Source: Bacteroidales bacterium UBA5219
GTDB taxonomy: Bacteria > Bacteroidota > Bacteroidia > Bacteroidales > ML635J-15
Assembly (NCBI GenBank): GCA_002412425.1
Contig: DHVB01000058.1
Coordinates: forward strand, 1-42,169
Length of the DNA stretch: 42,169 nt
Direction of reading: 5' to 3'
The notes under the pieces were generated by a model that was not told the origin of the DNA, ran no database searches, and was given only the letters and a program-made list of their open reading frames with translations. The position numbers and the translations under genes were made by a program. Positions 15,550 to 23,212 of the stretch are shown here, piece after piece; the first letter of the stretch is position 1, and every line of letters starts with the position of its first letter.

Positions 15550-17187
15550 TTACATCATTCCGCCCATGCCTCCCATTCCTTGGTTTGGCATTTGCATTTC
15601 TGGGTGTTCTTCTTTTTCTTCGGCTATTACGCATTCAGTTGTTAGCAACATTCCTGCAATACTAGCAGCATTTTCTAGTGCTACTCTAGCAACTTTAGCA
15701 GGGTCAATCACTCCTGATTCGTATAGATTTTCGTACACATCAGTTCTTGCGTTATATCCGTAATCGCCTTTACCTTCTTTTACTTTTTGAACAATTACCG
15801 AACCTTCTTTTCCTGCATTTTCAACAACTCTGCGAAGTGGTTCTTCTAATGCTCTCAATACTATAGAAACGCCAAGTTTTTCGTCTTCGTTGTCAACTTT
15901 TATTTTATTTAAAGCAGAAATAGCTCTAATATATGCTACTCCACCACCTGGTATAATACCTTCTTCAACTGCTGCACGTGTTGCTGATAAAGCGTCTTCA
16001 TATCTATCTTTTTTCTCTTTCATTTCAACTTCTGTAGTTGCTCCTACATAAATTACAGCTACTCCACCAGCAAGTTTTGCCAATCTTTCTTGAAGTTTTT
16101 CTTTATCATATTCGCTAGTTGTGATTTCGATTTGCTTTTTAATTTGAGCTACTCTAGCTTGAATTTGTTCTTTATTTCCAACGCCATCAACTATTGTAGT
16201 GTTTTCTTTATCAATCACAACTTTTTCAGCTTTTCCAAGTTGAGAAATATTTGCATTTTCTAATTTCAGTCCTCTTTCTTCGGTAATTACTTCACCACCT
16301 GTAAGGATTGCAATATCTTGAAGCATTTCTTTTCTTCTATCGCCAAAGCCAGGAGCTTTAACTGCTGCTATTCTTAATGTACCACGTAAACGATTCACAA
16401 CTAAAGTTGCTAATGCCTCGCCTTCAACGTCTTCAGCAATAATTAACAGTTGTCTTCCTTCTTGTGCTACTGGTTCTAATACTGGTAGCAAATCTTTCAT
16501 AGAAGATATTTTTTTATCGGTAATTAGAATATATGGAGATTCTAAAACAGCTTCCATTTTTTCGCCATCAGTAATGAAATAAGGAGAAATATATCCTCTA
16601 TCGAATTGCATACCTTCAACAACTTTTACTTCTGTATCAGTTCCTTTTGCTGCTTCGATTGTAATAACGCCTTCTTTCTTTACTTTTTCCATTGCTTTTG
16701 CAATATCTTTACCAATAGCAGAATCGTTATTAGCCGACACCATTGCAATTTGTTCTATTTTGCTAATGTCGTCTCCAATAGATTTGCTCATTTTCTTAAT
16801 TTCATCTACAACTGTACTAACAGCTTTGTCGATACCACGTTTTAAGTCCATTGGGTTAGCACCTGCGGTAACGTTTTTAAGACCAACGCCAACAATAGAT
16901 TGAGCTAAAACTGTTGCTGTAGTAGTTCCGTCTCCTGCATCATCGTTAGTTTTTGATGCAACTTCTTTTACCATTTGAGCACCCATATTCATAAATGGAT
17001 CTTTAAGTTCTATTTCTTTAGCAACTGTAACACCGTCTTTTGTAATTTGAGGTGCGCCAAATTTTTTCTCAATAACAACATTTCTGCCTTTTGGTCCTAA
17101 AGTAACTTTTACTGCGTCTGCCAAAGAGTCAACACCTTTTTTAAGTAGGTCTCTAGCTTCTATTTCAAATTTAATTTCTTTTGCCAT
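15550..17187 (-). CDS. groL: Chaperonin GroEL (60 kDa)
   Basis: A full-length 545-residue GroEL. The equatorial ATP site is seen in KVTLGPKGRNV (27-37) and GDGTTTATVLAQ (85-96), an apical domain follows in the middle, and the C-terminus ends in the Gly-Met-rich tail MPNQGMGGMGGMM typical of GroEL. As a double ring with GroES it folds proteins in the cytoplasm at the cost of ATP. It lies 32 bases after groS, in the usual bicistronic order, and its transcript ends at the hairpin 15452-15482. Confidence 0.98.
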   Translation of the reverse strand: MAKEIKFEIEARDLLKKGVDSLADAVKVTLGPKGRNVVIEKKFGAPQITKDGVTVAKEIELKDPFMNMGAQMVKEVASKTNDDAGDGTTTATVLAQSIVGVGLKNVTAGANPMDLKRGIDKAVSTVVDEIKKMSKSIGDDISKIEQIAMVSANNDSAIGKDIAKAMEKVKKEGVITIEAAKGTDTEVKVVEGMQFDRGYISPYFITDGEKMEAVLESPYILITDKKISSMKDLLPVLEPVAQEGRQLLIIAEDVEGEALATLVVNRLRGTLRIAAVKAPGFGDRRKEMLQDIAILTGGEVITEERGLKLENANISQLGKAEKVVIDKENTTIVDGVGNKEQIQARVAQIKKQIEITTSEYDKEKLQERLAKLAGGVAVIYVGATTEVEMKEKKDRYEDALSATRAAVEEGIIPGGGVAYIRAISALNKIKVDNEDEKLGVSIVLRALEEPLRRVVENAGKEGSVIVQKVKEGKGDYGYNARTDVYENLYESGVIDPAKVARVALENAASIAGMLLTTECVIAEEKEEHPEMQMPNQGMGGMGGMM

Positions 17188-17219
17188 AATATTTTTACAA
17201 TTTTAAGATTTTATAATTA

Positions 17220-17498
17220 TTATTCGATAACTAATAAAATGTCGGATTGGTTCATTATTAGATAGTCAACATCATCGACTTTAATTTCGGTTCCGCTGTA
17301 TTTTCCAAACAAAACCATATCACCAACCTTAACTTCCATTTTTTCACCTTCTTTTGCGCTTCCTACCGCAATAATTTTACCTTTAAGAGGTTTTTCTTGT
17401 GCTGAATCTGGGATAATAATTCCACTTGATGTTTTTTGTTCTGCGGCAAGTGGTTGAATAAGTACTTTTCCCGCCATTGGTCTTCCAATTTTTGTCAT
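17220..17498 (-). CDS. groS: Co-chaperonin GroES (10 kDa)
   Basis: A 92-residue GroES: KVLIQPLAAEQKTSSGIIIP contains the mobile loop that docks on GroEL, and GKIIAVG, VKVGDMVLFGKYSGTE and DDVDYLIMNQSDILLVIE are standard landmarks. It caps the GroEL ring during folding. First gene of the groESL operon, with a promoter centred about 75 bases upstream that is flanked by two copies of an 11-bp palindrome. These are probably the operon's control elements, since no CIRCE element is present. Confidence 0.98.
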   Translation of the reverse strand: MTKIGRPMAGKVLIQPLAAEQKTSSGIIIPDSAQEKPLKGKIIAVGSAKEGEKMEVKVGDMVLFGKYSGTEIKVDDVDYLIMNQSDILLVIE

Positions 17499-17545
17499 AT
17501 CTCTTTTTTTTAATTTTAGTTAAACAATTATTATATTAAAATACA

Positions 17546-17556
17546 AAATCCGATTT
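17546..17556. promoter_or_regulatory. Candidate operator, promoter-proximal palindrome (groESL)
   Basis: AAATCCGATTT is a dyad: AAATC and GATTT around a central C. It lies 2 bases downstream of the groES -7 box, so it should cover the start site. It is the reverse complement of the second site at 17601-17611, and the match between the two extends to 13 bases. Confidence 0.5.
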
Positions 17557-17558
17557 GC

Positions 17559-17590
17559 CAAAACTATGCCATTTGTAAAAACATGACAAA
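17559..17590 (-). promoter_or_regulatory. Bacteroidota-type promoter of groESL
   Basis: On the minus strand TTTG (17590-17587), 20 bases, then TAGTTTTG (17566-17559), matching TTTG-N19/21-TAnnTTTG exactly at the conserved positions. The expected start lies about 50 bases before the groS ATG. The whole promoter fits between two palindromes. Confidence 0.7.
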
Positions 17591-17600
17591 ACATTCAGAC

Positions 17601-17611
17601 AAATCGGATTT
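17601..17611. promoter_or_regulatory. Candidate operator, upstream palindrome (groESL)
   Basis: AAATCGGATTT is a dyad (AAATC and GATTT around G), 10 bases upstream of the -33 box. Its centre is 55 bases from that of the first palindrome, about five helical turns. It could bind the same regulator. Alternatively the two arms form a long-loop hairpin at the end of the eno transcript. Confidence 0.5.
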
Positions 17612-17636
17612 TAGTTTTTCTAAACTGACAAATTGT

Positions 17637-18926
17637 CTATTTTTTTAAGAATTTAAAATTCTTACCTAAGTACATTGCATTAGCTCCCAATACTTCTTCA
17701 ATTCTTAGTAATTGGTTATATTTTGCAATTCTATCGCTTCTAGATGCAGAACCTGTTTTTATTAAACCTGTATTTAAAGCAACTGCTAATTCGGCAATAA
17801 ATACGTCTTCTGTTTCTCCAGAACGATGGCTTATAACAGCAGTATAAGAGTTATTGTGAGCAAGATTTACTGCTTCAATAGTTTCGCTAACTGTACCTAT
17901 TTGATTTAATTTTATCAAAATAGAGTTTGCTGTTTTTTCTTTAATTCCTTTTGCTAAACGAGCTGGATTAGTAACGAACAGGTCGTCTCCAACTATTTGA
18001 ATTTTATCTCCTAATTTGTCTGTCATTTGTTTCCAACCTGTCCAGTCGTCTTGGTCTAGACCGTCTTCGATAGAGATTACTGGATATTTTTTAGTCCATT
18101 CTACCCAATATTCAACCATTTGTTCTGATGTCATTTTACTGCCATTAGATTCGAAGATATACATGTTTTTATCTTTATGATAAAATTCTGAAGCTGCTGC
18201 ATCAAGAGCGATAAACACATCTTCGCCTGGTTTGTATCCAGCTCTTTCAATTCCTTTTAGAACGTATTCTATTGCTTCTTCGTTTGATTTAAGGTTTGGA
18301 GCAAATCCACCTTCATCACCTACGTTAGTTGCATAGCCTCCGCTTTTTAGAACTGCTTTTAGATTATGAAAAATTTCTGTTCCCATTCTTAGAGCTTCGC
18401 TAAAAGTTGGTGCAGAAACTGGCATAATCATAAACTCCTGAATATCAATTAGGTTATCTGCATGTTGACCTCCATTTAGAATATTCATCAATGGAATTGG
18501 TAAAACTCTTGCATTAACTCCACCTAGATAGTTATACAATGACAATCCGTGTTCTGTTGATGCTGCTTGAGCACAAGCCATTGAAACTGCCAACATTGCA
18601 TTTGCTCCCAAGTTTGATTTATTTGCAGTTCCATCGAGTTTTATCAAAGCTGAGTCGATAGATAATTGGTCTTCAACATAAAAACCTTTAAGGTTTTCAT
18701 CAATTACAGAATTGACGTTATGTACAGCTTGAAGCACTCCTTTACCGAGATATTTTGTTTTATCGTTATCTCTTAACTCTACAGCCTCGTAAGCTCCTGT
18801 TGACGCTCCACTTGGAACGGCTGCTCTACCAACAACTCCTTGTGTTGTATAAACTTCTACTTCTACTGTTGGATTTCCTCTTGAATCCAAAATTTGTCTT
18901 GCATGAATATTTGCTATTTGTCCCAT
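17637..18926 (-). CDS. eno: Enolase
   Basis: A full-length 429-residue enolase that interconverts 2-phosphoglycerate and phosphoenolpyruvate in glycolysis. N-terminal ARQILDSRGNPTVEVEV, GDEGGFAPN (about 205), the metal ligands in ALDAAASE and ISIEDGLDQDDW, the loop VGDDLFVTNP, the catalytic Lys in LIKLNQIGT, and SHRSGETED are all present. It follows rplQ by 87 bases but has its own likely promoter, and the ribosomal transcript ends in a terminator between them. It reads toward groS, 138 bases downstream. Confidence 0.98.
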   Translation of the reverse strand: MGQIANIHARQILDSRGNPTVEVEVYTTQGVVGRAAVPSGASTGAYEAVELRDNDKTKYLGKGVLQAVHNVNSVIDENLKGFYVEDQLSIDSALIKLDGTANKSNLGANAMLAVSMACAQAASTEHGLSLYNYLGGVNARVLPIPLMNILNGGQHADNLIDIQEFMIMPVSAPTFSEALRMGTEIFHNLKAVLKSGGYATNVGDEGGFAPNLKSNEEAIEYVLKGIERAGYKPGEDVFIALDAAASEFYHKDKNMYIFESNGSKMTSEQMVEYWVEWTKKYPVISIEDGLDQDDWTGWKQMTDKLGDKIQIVGDDLFVTNPARLAKGIKEKTANSILIKLNQIGTVSETIEAVNLAHNNSYTAVISHRSGETEDVFIAELAVALNTGLIKTGSASRSDRIAKYNQLLRIEEVLGANAMYLGKNFKFLKK

Positions 18927-18945
18927 AATAAAATTAAGTTTTTTT

Positions 18946-18976
18946 CAAATATAACATAAAAAAGGGGATATACAAT
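18946..18976 (-). promoter_or_regulatory. Candidate promoter of eno
   Basis: On the minus strand TATATTTG (18953-18946) fits TAnnTTTG, with ATTG (18976-18973) 19 bases upstream, a three-of-four match to the -33 box. It overlaps the hairpin that ends the ribosomal operon, so the leader of eno would be very short, near 15 bases. Confidence 0.5.
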
Positions 18977-18983
18977 ACCCCCC
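18958..18983 (-). terminator. Terminator of the ribosomal protein operon after rplQ
   Basis: On the minus strand GGGGGTAT, loop TGT, ATATCCCC form an 8-bp stem with one G-U pair, followed by TTTTTT. It lies about 30 bases after the rplQ stop and closes the long ribosomal cluster. Confidence 0.8.
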
Positions 18984-19013
18984 TATTAAAATATTATTTT
19001 TTTATCATTAGTC

Positions 19014-19616
19014 TTACTTTTTTTCTTCAGCATCTTGGTCTTTTTCTTCCTCAACACTTTCTTCTACTTCAGCAACAGGTTCTTCTACAACAGGTTCTTC
19101 TGTTGTTTCTACAGCAGTTTCTTCAAGTGCATTTTCGGTATTGCTAACTACTTCTTCAACTTCTTGTACTTGTTCTTCAGTTTTAGCCTTACCTGACTTT
19201 CTACCTCTTGAACGACGGCTTGTTTTCTTTTTAGTTTCTTTAGCTTCGAGCATAGCTTCGTTGTAGTCAACCAACTCAATTATACACATATCAGCGTTAT
19301 CTCCTAAACGAGTTCCTGTTCTCAATATTCTAGTATAACCACCTGGGCGGTCTGCTATTTTAACAGCTACATCGCGGAACAATTCAGCTACAGCTTCTTT
19401 ATTTTCTAAATAGCTAAATACAACCCTTCTATTATGTGTAGTATCTTCTTTTGATTTTGTAAGAAGAGGTTCTATATATACTCTAAGTGCTTTTGCTTTT
19501 GCAACAGTAGTTCTAATACGTTTATGCACAATTAGCGAAGCTGCCATATTAGACAACATTGCTTGTCTGTGTGCACTCGTTCTACCTAAATGATTAAATT
19601 TCTTATTATGTCTCAT
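19014..19616 (-). CDS. rplQ: 50S ribosomal protein L17 with acidic C-terminal tail
   Basis: Residues 1-116 are a normal L17 (MRHNKKFNHLGRTSAHRQAML; TRILRTGTRLGDNADMCIIELV). A Lys/Arg-rich stretch (about 125-145) follows, then a low-complexity tail of Glu, Val and Thr (about 146-200). L17 lies near the peptide exit tunnel of the large subunit; the tail is not part of the usual fold. Such extensions recur in Bacteroidota. It is the last gene of the cluster, 11 bases after rpoA, and is followed by the terminator at 18958-18983. Confidence 0.96.
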   Translation of the reverse strand: MRHNKKFNHLGRTSAHRQAMLSNMAASLIVHKRIRTTVAKAKALRVYIEPLLTKSKEDTTHNRRVVFSYLENKEAVAELFRDVAVKIADRPGGYTRILRTGTRLGDNADMCIIELVDYNEAMLEAKETKKKTSRRSRGRKSGKAKTEEQVQEVEEVVSNTENALEETAVETTEEPVVEEPVAEVEESVEEEKDQDAEEKK

Positions 19617-19627
19617 TTCTTATAATA

Positions 19628-20620
19628 TTATTCCTTGTCCAACTTATATTTTGAAATATCCATACCAAAGTTCAAATTTTTCATTTCTAAAAGATTTTCA
19701 AGTTCGGTAAGTGATTTTTTACCAAAGTTTCTAAACTTCAACAAATCAGTTCTATTAAATTGTACTAAATCTCCTAAACTGTCGATTTCTGCTGCTTTTA
19801 AGCAATTAAGTGCTCTAACTGAAAGGTCGAGGTCAACTAATTTAGTTTTTAGTAACTGACGCATTCTTAGAACTTCTTCATCAAACTCGTCGTCAGCTAA
19901 TCTATCGTCATCATCTAAAGTAATTTTCTCGTCAGAGAATAACATAAAGTGCTGTATTAAAATTTTTGCAGCTTCTTTTAATGCGTCTTTAGGATGAATA
20001 GAGCCATCAGTATCAATTTCTATCAATAATTTTTCGTAGTCTGTTTTTTGTTCTACACGCATATTTTCTATGTAATATTTTACATTTCTAATAGGTGTAA
20101 ACACAGAACCGATTGGAATAACTCCAATAAGGTCGTCTATTGATTTATTATCTTCTGGAGATACATAACCACGTCCTTTAACAATATTTAATTCCAATCT
20201 TAGATTTACATTAGAGTTCATTCTACAAATTAGCAAATCGGGATTTAAAATTTTAAAACCAGATAAAAACTTGCCAATATCTCCTGCTCTAAATTCTTCT
20301 TGTCCAGAAATTACAACTGTAACAAGCTCGTGGTTCATATCTTCTATTTGTTGTTTAAAACGTATTTGTTTTAATTGCAACACAATTTCGGTAACGTCTT
20401 CCATCACTCCAGGTATTGTAGAGAATTCGTGATCTACTCCATCAATTTTTACTGATGAAATAGCAAATCCTTCGAGTGATGATAGTAATATTCTTCTCAA
20501 TGCGTTGCCTACTGTAATTCCATAACCTGGTTCTAGAGGGCGAAACTCAAACTTTCCGTGAAAGTCTGTTGCCTCTAGCATTACTACTTTATCGGGTTTT
20601 TGAAATGCTAAAATTGCCAT
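19628..20620 (-). CDS. rpoA: RNA polymerase alpha subunit
   Basis: A complete 330-residue alpha subunit. The N-terminal dimerisation domain shows FEFRPLEPGYGITVGNALRRILLSS (assembly of the core enzyme), and the C-terminal domain (about 250-315) shows LDLSVRALNCLKAAEI and LLKFRNFGKKSLTELE, the helix-hairpin-helix that binds DNA and activators. It lies between rpsD and rplQ with gaps of 12 and 11 bases, the standard alpha-operon position. Confidence 0.98.
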   Translation of the reverse strand: MAILAFQKPDKVVMLEATDFHGKFEFRPLEPGYGITVGNALRRILLSSLEGFAISSVKIDGVDHEFSTIPGVMEDVTEIVLQLKQIRFKQQIEDMNHELVTVVISGQEEFRAGDIGKFLSGFKILNPDLLICRMNSNVNLRLELNIVKGRGYVSPEDNKSIDDLIGVIPIGSVFTPIRNVKYYIENMRVEQKTDYEKLLIEIDTDGSIHPKDALKEAAKILIQHFMLFSDEKITLDDDDRLADDEFDEEVLRMRQLLKTKLVDLDLSVRALNCLKAAEIDSLGDLVQFNRTDLLKFRNFGKKSLTELENLLEMKNLNFGMDISKYKLDKE

Positions 20621-20632
20621 TTACTTTAATTT

Positions 20633-21241
20633 TTATTTTGAATACAATTCAACTATTAACTGTTCTTTAATGTTTTCTGGTATGTCTTCTCTTTCTGGGA
20701 TAGACATAAATTTACCTGCCATTGCATCAGCGTCCCATTCTAGCCAAGGATATTTGCTATGATTAAATCCGCTCAATGCGTTGTTAACCACTTCTAAAGA
20801 TTTAGATCTTTCTCTAACTCCAACTATATCGCCTGGTTTTATTTGATAAGACGGTATATTGCAAACCTTGTCATTAACAACGATATGACGATGTGACACT
20901 AATTGGCGTGCAGCTGCTCTTGTTGGTGCAAGTCCTAAACGAAAAACAACATTATCCAAACGAGATTCTAAAAGTTGTAATAATACAACACCAGTAACAC
21001 CTTTTTTGCTATCAGCTTTTTTAAATGTGTTGCGGAATTGTCTTTCTAAAAGCCCGTAAGTATATTTTACTTTTTGCTTTTCTCTCAACTGGATACCATA
21101 TTCAGAAGTTTTTTTCCTTTTTTTGTTAAGACCATGTATTCCTGGAGGATAGTTTTTCTTTTCCAAAACTTTATCTGGTCCGTAGATTGGTTCTCCGAAT
21201 TTTCTTGCAATTTTTGATCGCGGTCCTGTATATCTTGCCAT
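20633..21241 (-). CDS. rpsD: 30S ribosomal protein S4
   Basis: A 202-residue S4 starting MARYTGPRSKIARKFGE. The S4 RNA-binding domain is seen in RLDNVVFRLGLAPTRAAARQLVSHRHIVVN (quoted here in part as LDNVVFRLGLAPTRAA). The N-terminal zinc cysteines found in some S4 proteins are missing, so this is the zinc-free form. S4 nucleates assembly of the 30S body and in E. coli represses its own operon. 24 bases after rpsK, 12 before rpoA. Confidence 0.97.
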   Translation of the reverse strand: MARYTGPRSKIARKFGEPIYGPDKVLEKKNYPPGIHGLNKKRKKTSEYGIQLREKQKVKYTYGLLERQFRNTFKKADSKKGVTGVVLLQLLESRLDNVVFRLGLAPTRAAARQLVSHRHIVVNDKVCNIPSYQIKPGDIVGVRERSKSLEVVNNALSGFNHSKYPWLEWDADAMAGKFMSIPEREDIPENIKEQLIVELYSK

Positions 21242-21265
21242 TTCCTTATTCTTATTAATTTATTA

Positions 21266-21655
21266 TTAAACTCTTCTTCTTTTAGGTGGTCTGCAACCAT
21301 TGTGTGGTAAAGGAGTTACGTCAACTATTTCGGTAACTTCAATTCCTAAATTGTGTAAAGTTCTTATAGCAGATTCACGTCCTGCACCTGGTCCTTTTAC
21401 GAAAGCTTTAACTTTGCGTAATCCTAAATCAAAAGCAACTTTTCCACAATCTTCTGCTGCCCTTTGACCTGCATAAGGTGTGTTCTTTTTAGAGCCTCTA
21501 AAATTATTTTTTCCGGAAGATGACCATGAAATAACTTGTCCTTCATTATTTGTTAAAGTAACAATAATGTTATTAAAAGACGTATGTATGTGTGCCTGTC
21601 CGGTTGACTCTACTTTAACTACACGTTTTTTTGTAACTTTAGTTTTCTTAGCCAT
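21266..21655 (-). CDS. rpsK: 30S ribosomal protein S11
   Basis: A 129-residue S11: AHIHTSFNNIIVTLTNNEG near the N-terminus, TPYAGQRAAEDC in the middle, and the basic end HNGCRPPKRRRV. It forms part of the 30S platform, next to the mRNA exit. 7 bases after rpsM and 24 before rpsD, the usual rpsM-rpsK-rpsD-rpoA-rplQ order. Confidence 0.97.
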   Translation of the reverse strand: MAKKTKVTKKRVVKVESTGQAHIHTSFNNIIVTLTNNEGQVISWSSSGKNNFRGSKKNTPYAGQRAAEDCGKVAFDLGLRKVKAFVKGPGAGRESAIRTLHNLGIEVTEIVDVTPLPHNGCRPPKRRRV

Positions 21656-21662
21656 ATCTCAA

Positions 21663-22028
21663 TTATTTCTTTTTATTGGCAATAGTTTTCTTTTTACCTC
21701 TACGAGTTCTTGCATTATTTTTTGTTTGCTGTCCTCTTAATGGTAAACCGATACGATGACGGATACCGCGATAGCAACCAATATCTTGCAAGCGTTTAAT
21801 GTTAAGTTGAACTTCACTTCTAAGTTCACCTTCAAGACGAAACTGACCTACAGCCTCACGAATTGCTGCCATTTGGTCATCGTTCCAATCTTTTGCCTTT
21901 ATGTTTCGGTCAACACCAGCTTCGCCTAAAATTTTATTTGCTCTGCTGCGACCAATTCCATAGATGTAGGTAAGCGCGACTTCTCCTCGCTTGTTGTCTG
22001 GTATATCTACACCTGCTATTCTTGCCAT
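21663..22028 (-). CDS. rpsM: 30S ribosomal protein S13
   Basis: A 121-residue S13 starting MARIAGVDIPDNKRGEVAL, with the helix-two-turn-helix YIYGIGRSRANKIL and the basic C-terminal tail GLPLRGQQTKNNARTRRG that reaches the A and P sites. It sits in the 30S head and bridges to the 50S subunit. First gene of the alpha-operon part, 33 bases after rpmJ. Confidence 0.97.
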   Translation of the reverse strand: MARIAGVDIPDNKRGEVALTYIYGIGRSRANKILGEAGVDRNIKAKDWNDDQMAAIREAVGQFRLEGELRSEVQLNIKRLQDIGCYRGIRHRIGLPLRGQQTKNNARTRRGKKKTIANKKK

Positions 22029-22061
22029 ATTCGTAAATTTGTTTAAATTATTAATTAATTA

Positions 22062-22178
22062 TTACCCTTGACGTTGGTTATATCTAGGGTTTTTCTTATT
22101 TATCACGTAAACTCTACCTTTTCTTTTAACGATTATACAATCGTCTGATCTCTTTTTTACAGATGCTCTTACTTTCAT
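22062..22178 (-). CDS. rpmJ: 50S ribosomal protein L36, zinc-free form
   Basis: A 38-residue frame from ATG (22178-22176) to TAA (22064-22062). The product begins MKVRASVKKRSDDCIIVKRK and ends KKNPRYNQRQG, clearly L36. Usual L36 has three Cys and one His that bind zinc; here only one Cys remains and the His is Tyr, so this is the Cys-minus form that does not need zinc. L36 binds 23S rRNA late in 50S assembly. It lies between infA and rpsM, the normal place, with gaps of 14 and 33 bases. Confidence 0.95.
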   Translation of the reverse strand: MKVRASVKKRSDDCIIVKRKGRVYVINKKNPRYNQRQG

Positions 22179-22192
22179 TGTTTTAATATTTT

Positions 22193-22411
22193 TTATTTGT
22201 ACCTGTATGTTATTCTTCCTTTTGTTAGATCGTAAGGCGACATTTCCAATTTAACTTTATCGCCCGGCAAAATACGTATATAATGCATACGCATTTTACC
22301 TGAAATATGGGCGATGATAACATGTCCATTTTCAAGTTCAACACGAAACATTGCATTAGATAATGCTTCAATAATTGTTCCGTCCAATTCTATAGAAGCT
22401 TGTTTTGCCAT
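22193..22411 (-). CDS. infA: Translation initiation factor IF-1
   Basis: A 72-residue IF-1, a single OB-fold: MAKQASIELDGTIIEALSNA, FRVELENGHVIIAHISGKMR and LTKGRITYRYK are all family landmarks. It binds the 30S A site during initiation. It begins 3 bases after the map stop and lies 14 bases before rpmJ, the same order as in many Gram-positive and Bacteroidota genomes. Confidence 0.98.
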   Translation of the reverse strand: MAKQASIELDGTIIEALSNAMFRVELENGHVIIAHISGKMRMHYIRILPGDKVKLEMSPYDLTKGRITYRYK

Positions 22412-22414
22412 AAA

Positions 22415-23200
22415 CTAACTTTTTTTACTTTTTAAAACTTCTTCAATCATTCCAAAATCAGATAATATATCTGCTTTTCCATCTCTAACTACCACTGTAT
22501 GCTCAAAATGAGCTGACGGTTTTCCGTCTTTTGTTCTAATTGTCCAACCATCATATTCTTGGTAAATATGTTGTTTCCCAAGATTAATCATTGGCTCAAT
22601 TGCTATGGTCATTCTGTCAACTAACTTAACACCTCTTCCAGGTTTTCCATAATTAGGAACTTCTGGATCTTCGTGTAATTTTTTCCCTATTCCGTGCCCT
22701 ACCAACTCCCTAACGACAGAATATCCATTAGACTCTGCATGCTTTTGGATAGCGTATCCAATATCGCCGATACTGTTTCCGCTAATTGCTTGCTCTATTC
22801 CTTTGTAAAGACATTCTTTTGTACACACCAACAAAGCCTTTACTTCAGGACTTACTTCTCCCACTTCAAAAGTATAGCATGAGTCTCCGTTGAAACCATT
22901 CATTACTACTCCACAATCAACCGACACTATATCTCCATGTTTCAACATATAGCCCGAAGGAATACCATGAACTACGACATCGTTAACCGAGATACATAAA
23001 CTATTTGGGAAACCATTATAGTTTAAAAAACCTGGAACTCCGCCATTAACTCTGATAAACTCTTCTGCTAATTTGTCGAGGAATAATGTTGAAACTCCTT
23101 CACAAATCTCGTTTGCAAGCATTGCAAGTGTTCTTGACACAAGCAAATTGCTTTTTCTCATCAATTCAATTTCTTCCTCGCTCTTTCTATAAATCATCAA
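22415..23200 (-). CDS. map: Methionine aminopeptidase, type I
   Basis: A 261-residue enzyme that removes the N-terminal Met from nascent proteins. The five metal ligands are visible: Asp in IVSVDCGVVMNG, Asp in NGDSCYTFEVG, His in LVGHGIGKKLHEDP, Glu in IAIEPMI and Glu in HFEHTVVV. It has no N-terminal zinc-finger extension, so it is the short type I form. Two consecutive Met codons make the start ambiguous by one residue. 12 bases after secY, 3 before infA. Confidence 0.96.
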   Translation of the reverse strand: MMIYRKSEEEIELMRKSNLLVSRTLAMLANEICEGVSTLFLDKLAEEFIRVNGGVPGFLNYNGFPNSLCISVNDVVVHGIPSGYMLKHGDIVSVDCGVVMNGFNGDSCYTFEVGEVSPEVKALLVCTKECLYKGIEQAISGNSIGDIGYAIQKHAESNGYSVVRELVGHGIGKKLHEDPEVPNYGKPGRGVKLVDRMTIAIEPMINLGKQHIYQEYDGWTIRTKDGKPSAHFEHTVVVRDGKADILSDFGMIEEVLKSKKS

Positions 23201-23212
23201 AGAACCTTTCTT

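Noticed and set aside
17499..17636. CIRCE element upstream of groES
   Set aside because: The TTAGCACTC-N9-GAGTGCTAA sequence is not present; the palindromes found there are unrelated.
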